Under the pieces are notes generated by a model, which worked only from the letters and a program-made list of their open reading frames with translations, was not told where the DNA came from and ran no database searches. A DNA stretch of 10,401 nucleotides. Origin: Anaerolineae bacterium. GTDB taxonomy: Bacteria; Chloroflexota; Anaerolineae; Promineifilales; Promineifilaceae. The position numbers and the translations under genes were made by a program. The first letter of the stretch is position 1, and every line of letters starts with the position of its first letter. The DNA lies in contig JANQGC010000195.1 of assembly GCA_028277515.1 (NCBI GenBank), positions 1 to 10,401 on the forward strand. Direction: 5' to 3'. This document shows, one piece after another, positions 1 to 7,170 of this stretch.

Positions 1-1
1 C

Positions 2-790
2 TTGTTTAGCTTCGGCATGGTGGTGGGCAGCCGGAGCCAGGAAGGGCGCTTGACCTGGCAGCGTTACTGGGAAAACAGCGTGGATGTACCCGGTCCGGCG
101 ACGGGAATCCTGGGCCAGGCAGCGAAAAAGGCGGGTGTTTTCCTGGCGATGGGCGTTATCGAACGTGACAGCCAGTTTAGCGGCGGTACGCTATACTGCA
201 CCCTGCTCTATTTTGGGCCGGACGGCCGATACTTGGGCAAACACCGCAAGTTGAAGCCAACCGGGTCCGAGCGCCTGATCTGGGGTGAGGGGGATGGCAG
301 CACGTTGACGGTGCTGGATACGGCTTTGGGGCGCATCGGCGGGCTGATCTGCTGGGAGAATTATATGCCCCTGGCACGTATGGCCATGTACGGCAAGGGC
401 GTGCAGATTTACCTGGCGCCAACAGCCGACCAGCGCGACACCTGGCAGGCGACCCTGCGCCACATCGCCTGCGAAGGGCGCTGTTTTGTGCTGGGTTGCA
501 ACCAGTTTGTAACCAGGGAGATGGTTCCCAAGGATCTGCCCGGCGTCGAGGATTTGGCCGATGCACCGCCGGTACTTTCACGCGGCGGCAGCGCCATTGT
601 TTCCCCGTTGGGTGAAATTTTGGCCGGTCCTTTGTTTGATGAGGAGGGAATTCTATATGCTGATCTCGACCTGGCCGACATCGGGCGGGGGAAGTTAGAT
701 TTCGATGTGGTCGGCCATTATGCTCGGCCAGATATATTCCGGTTGATTGTCAATGAGAGAGCGGCAAATCCGGTTGAATTAACGAAGTGA
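2..790 (+). CDS. nitrilase-family carbon-nitrogen hydrolase, 5'-truncated by window edge
   Basis: C-terminal 262 codons of a nitrilase-superfamily enzyme, which hydrolyses nitriles (or related C-N bonds) in the cytoplasm through a Glu-Lys-Cys triad. Visible: HRKLKPT at about 81-87, with catalytic Lys83; the following SER at 89-91, with the family's second conserved Glu (E90); and the nucleophile motif GGLICWENYMPL at 113-124, with Cys117. The C-terminal GHYARPDIFRL (238-248) is typical of true aliphatic or aromatic nitrilases. The first catalytic Glu lies in the missing N-terminus, about 50 residues by family length. The TTG at base 2 is an internal Leu codon, not a start, because family homology clearly runs off the left edge. 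The gene ends in TGA and converges on the next gene. It is more GC-rich than the rest of the window and is probably unrelated to the glycosylation genes. Exact substrate unknown. Confidence 0.93.
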   Translation: MFSFGMVVGSRSQEGRLTWQRYWENSVDVPGPATGILGQAAKKAGVFLAMGVIERDSQFSGGTLYCTLLYFGPDGRYLGKHRKLKPTGSERLIWGEGDGSTLTVLDTALGRIGGLICWENYMPLARMAMYGKGVQIYLAPTADQRDTWQATLRHIACEGRCFVLGCNQFVTREMVPKDLPGVEDLADAPPVLSRGGSAIVSPLGEILAGPLFDEEGILYADLDLADIGRGKLDFDVVGHYARPDIFRLIVNERAANPVELTK

Positions 791-863
791 TCTTCGCATA
801 GTAATATTCGCCTAATCAGCCCAGTAAAACAAACAGGAATATTTACTTAAGAGAATGTTTACA

Positions 864-2003
864 CTACAAGGGCGGTTCAGTCTGGCGTTTATGAAAGGAA
901 CGGGATAAGCGGCGTAGGAGAACGGCCGCGGGATGCAGAGGGACTTGCCATAGGGATTTCAAGCGCCAGATCTGCTGTAGAAAGCGGGGAAAGGTCAGGA
1001 TCTGGGCCAGCCATGAGTCACTGCCGCTACAGCGCCGGTGGAGCAGCCAAAGACCAACCGCCTTGCGCCAGCCTCCGGTTTGGGGTTGGTTGTATGATAA
1101 AAGGCGTATTTCATTCTGCAAATCGGCCGATTCCTTTAACTCTTGCAAGTAGCCGGGCGGCAGTTGAAAATCAAGGGTTTCCTGTAAATATTGCAGCAGT
1201 TCAATCAAGGGCTGGCGCAAGCCGCTTAGGTGAGCCTGTGCTGATATTTGTGGCCAGTTGATCTCCGCAGCAGATTGAATGATCAGCATCGTTTCCACCG
1301 CGCGGATGAATTGAGGCTCCAACTGGCCATCCATGTGCAGGCCGGCAGTCCAGAGGATATGATCCTCGATTCTTAATGTATTTATGTTTAAATCCTGGAC
1401 CTGAATGGGTTCTGCGCGCTCAAACAGGGGATGGACAGCCTCTTTCCGGCAGGCGGCCAGATAGGGGTGCCAATAGAGCCGCAAGGATCGGCCATCGTTG
1501 TCCAGCCAGCGCATATTGTATTGCCTTGGAGAGAGGTTTTTCCAATCATTGTTTTCATTTTCCGGCTCCCAATTATTATTTTTCAAACAGCGAATGGCAT
1601 TGGAATAGTCCTTGGTGTGAATGAGCACGGCCGTTTCTTTGGGCGGAATCAGCACATATTCGGCATAGGTTTTCAATGCGGTAGCCGCGCCAGGAAGCAA
1701 GATGAAGTCAAGTCCCATTGCGAGGAAATCGACCCAGGGCCAATGCTTTGCATCCAGGGTATGTTTGTTATGCGTCCAATTCTTGCGCACGATGCCGCGC
1801 AGGCGCATCATAAGCGGATGCTGCACACCTTGCGCTCTTAGATTCTTAAAGAGTTGCGGTAAGAGACGGTATGATCCTGAATCAGGATAATCATCGAAAT
1901 CGACCAAACGTAACCACTGCTCCCACGCCTGGAGGGATTCAGGGCCGGATAGAAAAGTTGCCCTTAACAAAGGCTTATGTGATGATTCAGGCCAGTAGTT
2001 CAT
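864..2003 (-). CDS. nucleotidyltransferase-like protein of the PF14907 type, active site apparently degenerate
   Basis: A 379-aa soluble protein. Its layout follows the uncharacterised nucleotidyltransferase family NTP_transf_5: an N-terminal helical part with LLPQLFKNLRAQGV (47-60), a core strand and turn FILLPGAATAL (100-110, family form LLKGAALA), then IPPKETAVLI (119-128). Further on come EDHILWTAGLH (213-223), a helical segment with INWPQISAQAHLSGLRQP (248-265), and a basic C-terminus with FPRFLQQIWRLKSLW (338-352). At the place where active members carry a D-x-D (family form MGDIDLLV) this protein has E123-T124-A125, and the preceding Lys of LKGA is Pro. Catalysis is therefore doubtful and a binding role is possible. 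ATG start at 2003, no clear Shine-Dalgarno; transcribed divergently from the ABC exporter. In other bacteria this family is often found beside ABC exporters in RiPP clusters. Family call good from memory of motifs, function unknown. Confidence 0.8.
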   Translation of the reverse strand: MNYWPESSHKPLLRATFLSGPESLQAWEQWLRLVDFDDYPDSGSYRLLPQLFKNLRAQGVQHPLMMRLRGIVRKNWTHNKHTLDAKHWPWVDFLAMGLDFILLPGAATALKTYAEYVLIPPKETAVLIHTKDYSNAIRCLKNNNWEPENENNDWKNLSPRQYNMRWLDNDGRSLRLYWHPYLAACRKEAVHPLFERAEPIQVQDLNINTLRIEDHILWTAGLHMDGQLEPQFIRAVETMLIIQSAAEINWPQISAQAHLSGLRQPLIELLQYLQETLDFQLPPGYLQELKESADLQNEIRLLSYNQPQTGGWRKAVGLWLLHRRCSGSDSWLAQILTFPRFLQQIWRLKSLWQVPLHPAAVLLRRLSRSFHKRQTEPPL

Positions 2004-2032
2004 ATTTGAATTTTAACGGATATTGACCAGCA

Positions 2033-2227
2033 ATGATAACGAAGCTGAGCACAGATGATGATTTTGGAAACCCAATAATTGTTTTTGATTGTGGCGCGAG
2101 CTTTCTAGCTTGCGGCGAAAACAACCTGGAAAGGTTGTTCTACAGTAGCGCGAGCTTTCTAGCTTGCGGTGAAAACAACCTGGAAAGGTTGTTCTACAGT
2201 AGCGTGAGCTTTCCGGTTTGCTGCTGA
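2033..2227 (+). CDS. doubtful 64-aa ORF created largely by the 54-bp repeats
   Basis: An ATG-started reading frame of 64 codons between the nucleotidyltransferase-like gene and the exporter. The 54-bp repeat is exactly 18 codons, so residues 22-39 and 40-57 are an identical peptide (ASFLACGENN then LERLFYSS), followed by a diverged VSFPVCC and a stop. No clear Shine-Dalgarno precedes the ATG. The DNA repeats are explained better as paired hairpins, and the third copy changes the peptide while keeping RNA pairing, so the frame is most likely incidental. A multi-core peptide precursor is the alternative that would make it interesting. Confidence 0.15.
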   Translation: MITKLSTDDDFGNPIIVFDCGASFLACGENNLERLFYSSASFLACGENNLERLFYSSVSFPVCC

Positions 2228-2240
2228 AACAACCTGCAAA
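2094..2240 (+). repeat. 54-bp tandem double-hairpin repeat, 2 full copies plus one decayed copy
   Basis: Copy 1 is 2094-2147 and copy 2 is 2148-2201; they differ at a single base (c2116 versus t2170). Copy 3 starts at 2202 and is diverged. Each full copy encodes two stem-loops. Hairpin A pairs CGCGAGCT with AGCTTGCG around loop TTCT (2095-2114; 2149-2168), with one G-U pair. Hairpin B pairs AACAACCT with AGGTTGTT around a GGAA tetraloop (2120-2139; 2174-2193). Copy 3 keeps hairpin A through G-U pairs (2203-2222) but loses the right arm of B where the exporter start region begins. The block lies in the likely 5' leader of the exporter mRNA. It may be a dispersed intergenic repeat family; only other genome copies could show that. 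Confidence 0.9.
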
Positions 2241-2245
2241 GAGTA

Positions 2246-4078
2246 ATGATTAGTCAAAGTAATAAAGAAATTTTCAAGAATATGGGCTGGGCATTTCGAC
2301 TGACCTGGCAGACGGATGCGCGCCATTTTTCCGGCGTCATTGGAGCCAATGTATTGAAGGGCCTGCTCCCGGCGGCGTTAGCCCTGGCCGGCCGCGGACT
2401 GGTTAATGAGGTTGTGGACAGTATCGATCGCGGATTTGCTGATAATGCCAGTTTGTTTTTCTGGTTAGGGCTGGGATTACTGTTGACAGCGACGAATATT
2501 ATCGCCGTGGCCGTCGGGCAATATTTCAACCAACGGTTGAGCGACGAAATGAATTTACAAATGACGAGCGACATTTTAGCCCATGCCGCAAAGTTGGACT
2601 ACGCTTATTTTGAAGATCCCCGATTTCAGGATGTTTTGCACCGCGCCCAGCAAAATCCGGCACAGGCATTTGACCAATTTCTTTATTTCAGCATCAGTAT
2701 CATCACCAATCTGATACAAATCGTGTCTCTTGTCACTATTTTACTGGTTATTGATCCTATAGTAGCTCTGCTCCTGGTTCCTCCGGTGATTCCTTATATG
2801 ATATTCCACTGGCGATTGGCTCGAAAGCGATTTGAGGAAAGGTATTCGCGGGCGACGAAGAATCGCTGGACCAGTTATTTCACAAACCTGGTGACAAGTG
2901 AGAATTATGTGGCGGAAACCAAGTTATTGGACCTGGCTCCTTTGTTAATTCAACGGTTTCAAAAATATATGACTGAATTTCGCGACCGCGACCGCCACCT
3001 GTACCTGGCTAATTTTTGGGGTAAGGTGGTTTTCGCTGCCCTCACAGTGACGGCCGTTTATCTGGCCATTGCCAGGGTGGTCCTGCAGGCCATTGCCGGT
3101 GCATTGACCGTCGGGGATGTGACGGTTTACGTGGCCTCAACCAGCCGGCTGCGCGTGATATTGGAATCCGTCATTGGCGGCATCAGCAATTTACGCGAAC
3201 GCTCTTTGGATGTTTCCAATTTGATCACGTTCTTTGAATTGAAACCTGAGAAAAAGATGTCAGATGGGATTGTTCCGGCCCGCAGCCAGGGAGAGATCGA
3301 GTTTCGTGACGTCTGTTTTTCCTATCCGGGCACAGGCCGAGAGGTGTTGACGGATGTCTCTTTACATATTTTGCCAGGAGAAACAGTTGCTTTAGTGGGC
3401 GAGAATGGAGCGGGGAAAACTACCCTGGTGAAGTTAATCGCCCGACTGTACGATCCTGACCAGGGTTGTATTCTGTTTGACGAGCAAAATTTGAAAACCT
3501 TGTCCCTGGAATATTTGCGGCAGCAGATCTCCTTTGTGTTCCAGCGATTCGGCCGTTATGAAGCCACCGTGGCTGAAAATATCGCCTATGCGGATTGGCG
3601 CAGGTTGCTGGACAACCGTGAACGGGTGCAGGAATTAGGCCGTTTATCCGGTGTCCATGAGATGGTCGAAGCCATGCCCCAAGGATATGATACCCTATTG
3701 GGACGTCTGTTTGGCGAGTATAACCTGTCAGGTGGACAGTGGCAGAAGATAGCTATCAGCCGGGCCTTCGCTCGGGATTCGGCCCTGGTCATTTTGGATG
3801 AACCTACTGCCAATTTAGACGCCAGGGCTGAATACGATTTGTATTCCCGTTTCAAGCGATTGGCCGCCGGCCGGACGACCATTCTTATTTCCCATCGCTT
3901 TTCGACGGTGAGCATGGCCGACCGGATATTGGTGATGGATAAAGGGCGTATTATCGAGCGTGGGACACATGAACAACTGCTTGCCGATGATAGACAGTAT
4001 GCCAATTTATTTAGATTACACCAGCAACAAATGAACTTATCTACTAATGGCAGCATGCAGAAAGAGAGTGATTCCTAA
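2246..4078 (+). CDS. ABC exporter, fused membrane and ATPase domains
   Basis: A 610-aa half-transporter that would act as a dimer in the inner membrane, using ATP to export a substrate. The N-terminal half has hydrophobic stretches near 33-50, 70-92, 147-187 (two) and 260-310, as in type IV ABC exporters. The nucleotide-binding domain follows: A-loop Tyr360, Walker A GENGAGKTT (385-393), Q-loop Gln433, signature LSGGQ (494-498), Walker B ALVILDE (513-519), D-loop ANLD (522-525), H-loop His550. All catalytic positions are intact and the length is normal. No cysteine-protease or cyclic-nucleotide domain is attached. ATG at 2246 is the only plausible start: an in-frame TGA lies at 2225-2227. The ribosome site (AAAGAG) is weak and sits at the edge of the third repeat copy. 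First gene of the + strand run. Substrate unknown; neighbours suggest a decorated peptide, lipid or glycan. Confidence 0.95.
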   Translation: MISQSNKEIFKNMGWAFRLTWQTDARHFSGVIGANVLKGLLPAALALAGRGLVNEVVDSIDRGFADNASLFFWLGLGLLLTATNIIAVAVGQYFNQRLSDEMNLQMTSDILAHAAKLDYAYFEDPRFQDVLHRAQQNPAQAFDQFLYFSISIITNLIQIVSLVTILLVIDPIVALLLVPPVIPYMIFHWRLARKRFEERYSRATKNRWTSYFTNLVTSENYVAETKLLDLAPLLIQRFQKYMTEFRDRDRHLYLANFWGKVVFAALTVTAVYLAIARVVLQAIAGALTVGDVTVYVASTSRLRVILESVIGGISNLRERSLDVSNLITFFELKPEKKMSDGIVPARSQGEIEFRDVCFSYPGTGREVLTDVSLHILPGETVALVGENGAGKTTLVKLIARLYDPDQGCILFDEQNLKTLSLEYLRQQISFVFQRFGRYEATVAENIAYADWRRLLDNRERVQELGRLSGVHEMVEAMPQGYDTLLGRLFGEYNLSGGQWQKIAISRAFARDSALVILDEPTANLDARAEYDLYSRFKRLAAGRTTILISHRFSTVSMADRILVMDKGRIIERGTHEQLLADDRQYANLFRLHQQQMNLSTNGSMQKESDS

Positions 4079-4090
4079 TTGGTTCATTGA

Positions 4091-4483
4091 AAGGACAAGT
4101 TTTATTTTCGTCGTCATTTTTATAATTACTATAAAGATTACATGCCACCCCATCCGATTTTATTTATTCGTTATGAAAAATTTTTTGAAAATGTACGAAC
4201 CTTGCAATCCTTTATAAACTTGCCAGAAGAATTTGTTTCGACTTTCCCCCTAGAGAAGAAACGTTCATCATCGTTGGAACTGGTATCTCCGCAGATTCGT
4301 AACGGATTGCATAGGCTTTATGGTTCGTTTGCTGCTGAATTAGATCAATTGGATGATGTACAAATTCTTAAGAAGGGTGGTGAAATTCCTCGCATAAGTA
4401 CTTATTTCAGCTTGTCGTATTTGTACGCTTTCTTACGCTATGAAACCATATATTTTTTGAAACAGTATTTACCTTGGAATTAA
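4091..4483 (+). pseudogene. sulfotransferase remnant, 5' two thirds missing
   Basis: The longest ORF here starts at ATG 4142 and encodes 113 aa resembling the C-terminal third of a PAPS-dependent sulfotransferase: HPILFIRYEKFFEN (4-17) matches the conserved (I/V)xRYEdL segment, followed by a FINLPEEF-like helix. In-frame codons continue to look like the family for 17 residues upstream of that ATG (KDKFYFRRHFYNYYKDY) until a TGA at 4088-4090, with no ATG, GTG or TTG among them. The PAPS-binding P-loop and the 3'-phosphate motif are absent. This fits a deletion that removed the first two thirds, with the junction only about 12 bases after the exporter stop. The stretch is markedly AT-rich. It is not a close copy of the intact sulfotransferase at 7955-8737. 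A small functional protein starting at 4142 cannot be excluded. Confidence 0.68.
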
Positions 4484-4553
4484 ACTTCAAATTTTAAACC
4501 TTTTTGGGAAAGTGTGTTCAGGGAAAATTGAGAATTCTAGAAAACTGTCACTC

Positions 4554-5837
4554 ATGACCAGACATATCTATTTTTCCATTCAACCGAAATATGCCGGCTT
4601 TACCGACCAGCTTCTGCAGTTCAGTGCCCTTTATGAATTGGGGCAATCCTTGGGTTACACGTATTGGCATGAGCCATTTTTAAGTCCACGTAGTTCGAGC
4701 GCGGATCTGCTTTCGTGCAACCAGCAGCGCCTGTTGAAGCTACAGTTAAAATGGCCTGGTTTAAGTCGAATTTTCAACATAAAGATACCCTTTAATGTTT
4801 ATGATTTTTTGGGAATTGATGATTATTTTTGGGTGAAGCATGATGGCTGCGATTTAAGCAATACAACAAAAGCAATCCTAATTTTTAATGACCGGTTGGC
4901 TGAAGAAAATGAAATCGACGATTTGGTTGATTTGCAGGCCTATATCCGCCAATTCGCGGCCGATCATTCCGGCTCCCAGGAGGCGATCCTGCTCCGTTTT
5001 GTCTTGGAAGGCCGATGGCCTGTCTGGCAGATCATTCGCCAGGAGATGGCAGGTGAAGCTTCAGATTTGGATTTAAGGGGGATTTATTTCCAAAAGCGGC
5101 GCAGGCAGTCCTGGCCATCACTTTTTGCAGAGGGAAAGGTGAAAACGGTGGTCCATATGCGCCTGGGTGATACGGCTGTATTGCCCACTCCCTGGAATAC
5201 GTTTATTCCATTATGGTCTCGTGGTTCTGCATTTCAAGAGTACGCGCAAATCAAGGATATCCCTACCGGTCATCGCCTGATCCAGCCCGAAGAATATTTC
5301 CATTTTTTCCAAGGACTGACATTCAACCTTGGTGAAGCGCTCTCTGCCCTTTTCTTTTCTGATGGTTACGAACGAGCGGCGCAAAAATTGCGCAGTGGAT
5401 TCAAACAGAACAAGCTCGACCTCTCAGCGGCGCAGTATGCTGCCCTGCATCAATCGTTGCAATCTTTTGATGAAATTAAATTTAAGCCGTTTGAACAAAT
5501 TGAGGACGGCCGCTTGTTTGTTGGTGAGACGCCAGAAAATTTGTGCCATTTGATCCATTCATTTTTGATGGCCGACCTGGTGATTATCGGTTCGCAACTG
5601 TGGATGTTTCCCAAGCTGGCGGCTTTATATTTCGACCGGGAAACGATGCCGTTGGTGATTGTCTTACACAAAGCTGAAGAGGAGGATGCTGTCTGGCGTT
5701 ATGGCGGTTTGAATTTGGGAGAAAGGAAGGAACAGTTTATTTTTGTTAATATTAACCGGCCGGATTACGAGGAGATCTCCTCGCGACTGAGCCGATATTT
5801 AGCACAGAACCGTCAATTTACAGGTAATCATGAGTAA
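4554..5837 (+). CDS. fucosyltransferase-like glycosyltransferase, paralogue 1 (HxRxGD motif)
   Basis: A 427-aa soluble protein with no signal peptide or membrane segment. Three blocks recall GT11/GT23-type fucosyltransferase folds: near the N-terminus GFTDQLLQF (15-23), a likely donor-site strand VVHMRLGD (199-206) followed by TPWN (212-215), and near the C-terminus FFSDG (267-271) and IHSFLMADLVIIGS (334-347). The family is not one I can name, so donor and acceptor are open; a GDP-sugar is an inference. A GTG at 4512 would add 14 residues, but ATG 4554 is preferred because its product (MTRHIYFSIQP) aligns end to end with the next gene's MSKQIFTIEP. It overlaps that gene by 8 bp, so the two are probably translationally coupled. 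It follows the sulfotransferase remnant in the same direction. Confidence 0.85.
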   Translation: MTRHIYFSIQPKYAGFTDQLLQFSALYELGQSLGYTYWHEPFLSPRSSSADLLSCNQQRLLKLQLKWPGLSRIFNIKIPFNVYDFLGIDDYFWVKHDGCDLSNTTKAILIFNDRLAEENEIDDLVDLQAYIRQFAADHSGSQEAILLRFVLEGRWPVWQIIRQEMAGEASDLDLRGIYFQKRRRQSWPSLFAEGKVKTVVHMRLGDTAVLPTPWNTFIPLWSRGSAFQEYAQIKDIPTGHRLIQPEEYFHFFQGLTFNLGEALSALFFSDGYERAAQKLRSGFKQNKLDLSAAQYAALHQSLQSFDEIKFKPFEQIEDGRLFVGETPENLCHLIHSFLMADLVIIGSQLWMFPKLAALYFDRETMPLVIVLHKAEEEDAVWRYGGLNLGERKEQFIFVNINRPDYEEISSRLSRYLAQNRQFTGNHE

Positions 5838-7116
5838 GCAAATTTTTACAATAGAACCCCGGCAGTCAGGATTCACGGACCAGTTGGTTGAGTTCAAAGC
5901 CCTGTACAAACTGGGTCTTTCATTGGGTTATACTTTTTATTTCCAACCATTCAAAAGCCCACGCAGCGCCAATATCGACGGCCGGGGCCTGCCCATGACG
6001 TTTATGGACCTCGATCATAAACGCCCGTCATTATGGCAAAGGGCTGTTAGCAAAATGAAAAGATCCGCTCCAATATTGAGGGAAATGTTTCAACCGCCGG
6101 AGCCTTTTGATGTGTATGATTTTACGGGATTTAATGATTACTTCCTTGCAAGAAACGATGACAGATTGGTTGAGGGTTTGGAGGAAATAATTCTGCCTGT
6201 CGCTCCTGATTTTGCCGGCTCCGTAGACAAAGATGATTTTCCTGCGCTGCAGGAATTTGTGTGTGAACAAGTTGACCGGCTGAAGAATGATACTGCGAAG
6301 TTCATTTTGAAATTTAAGGTGATTGATCGAGCCGGCATTTTTTTTGAGTCGATTAACACCGCTGTCGCCGACCCGTTCGACCTGTGGGCCATTTATTTTG
6401 AGAAGCGACAGCAGGAACCGTTGCCATCCGTTTATCCCAGCGGGCAAATGAAGACGTTTATTCATATCCGGCAGGGAGACACGGCCATCATTGACACACC
6501 CTGGAACAGCTATATTATATTATGGCCGGTCCACCAGGCGGAAGAGTACGGACGATGGCAGGATATCCCCTATAAGGATATGTTGGTCAGGATCGAAGAT
6601 TTTAACCGTTTTTATCGTGAGTTGGCTGCTCAACTGTCGGAGGGGACGTTAAGTACGTTGTTGTTTTCCGATGGTTTTGTCAGGTCGGAAAGGCGACTTT
6701 TCAATCATATGAAATTTCTCGATCTCACGGAACAGCAAAAGCATGATTTAAGAGCGGCCGTGCACACGTTTAACGATAAAAAGTTTCGTATATTTCCCAA
6801 TAATGAACACTTTAAAATGATCGTTGGGGAAAGCCCACAAAAATTGCGCAACTTCATCCATTCATTTTTGACGGCCGACTTGGTCATCGGTGGACGCAAT
6901 CAAACGATGATTGCCAAGCTTCTGCATTTGTATTGCAATCAACAAAATATGCCGCTGACCATTCTCTTAGATGGTTCACCAGACCATAAGGTAGTAAAAG
7001 GCATGTTGGATCACTGGGTTGATGAAGACATGCAGGAAAACATCATGCTTGTAAATGTGAATCAAATTGATATGGTAGCGATTAGCGCCAAGGTTGGATC
7101 GTTTCTAAAAGTTTGA
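5830..7116 (+). CDS. fucosyltransferase-like glycosyltransferase, paralogue 2 (HxRxGD motif)
   Basis: A 428-aa protein collinear over its full length with its upstream neighbour. Key blocks: SGFTDQLVEF (13-22), VYDFTGFNDYF (95-105), TFIHIRQGDTAIIDTPWN (209-226) with His212, Arg214, Gly216 and Asp217, LFSDG (278-282), and IHSFLTADLVIGG (343-355). Within the HxRxGD block 15 of 25 residues match paralogue 1, and in the C-terminal block 17 of 30 match, so this is an old duplication with diverged specificity rather than a recent copy. The C-terminal block differs after the shared core (GRNQTM versus GSQLWM), a likely donor- or acceptor-specific site. ATG at 5830 lies inside the last codons of the preceding gene. 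Role inferred: transfer of a deoxysugar or related sugar in the cytoplasm; unproven. Confidence 0.85.
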   Translation: MSKQIFTIEPRQSGFTDQLVEFKALYKLGLSLGYTFYFQPFKSPRSANIDGRGLPMTFMDLDHKRPSLWQRAVSKMKRSAPILREMFQPPEPFDVYDFTGFNDYFLARNDDRLVEGLEEIILPVAPDFAGSVDKDDFPALQEFVCEQVDRLKNDTAKFILKFKVIDRAGIFFESINTAVADPFDLWAIYFEKRQQEPLPSVYPSGQMKTFIHIRQGDTAIIDTPWNSYIILWPVHQAEEYGRWQDIPYKDMLVRIEDFNRFYRELAAQLSEGTLSTLLFSDGFVRSERRLFNHMKFLDLTEQQKHDLRAAVHTFNDKKFRIFPNNEHFKMIVGESPQKLRNFIHSFLTADLVIGGRNQTMIAKLLHLYCNQQNMPLTILLDGSPDHKVVKGMLDHWVDEDMQENIMLVNVNQIDMVAISAKVGSFLKV

Positions 7117-7170
7117 ACATGTTTAGTGTAAAGTAATATTAAGGGATCTAATGGGGAGAAAGATTTTGAT

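Noticed and set aside
177..681. Several antisense open frames across the nitrilase gene
   Set aside because: They lie opposite a gene with clear catalytic motifs, are rich in Arg/Pro/Ser as expected for GC-rich antisense, and show no domain.
803..843. AATATTC/GAATATT inverted repeat between the convergent genes as a terminator
   Set aside because: Seven AT-rich pairs with a 27-base loop and no T-run are too weak to support a terminator.
1013..1890. Plus-strand open frames inside the nucleotidyltransferase-like gene
   Set aside because: The minus-strand 379-aa frame has consistent family motifs over its whole length; the plus frames have none.
2094..2147. Lasso-peptide core reading (Gly at position 1, Glu at position 9) in the repeat ORF
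   Set aside because: The expected Thr at the penultimate leader position is absent, no maturation genes are in the window, and such a residue spacing is easily met by chance.
2094..2240. Tandem repeats as a CRISPR array
   Set aside because: The 54-bp units are contiguous with no variable spacers and there are no cas genes.
4121..4126. Exact TATAAT box ahead of the glycosyltransferase pair
   Set aside because: No acceptable -35 box at 16-18 bases, and the sequence is inside an AT-rich former coding stretch where the hexamer is likely by chance.
4512..4553. GTG start at 4512 for glycosyltransferase paralogue 1
   Set aside because: The 14 added residues have no counterpart in the paralogue, whose N-terminus aligns directly with ATG 4554.
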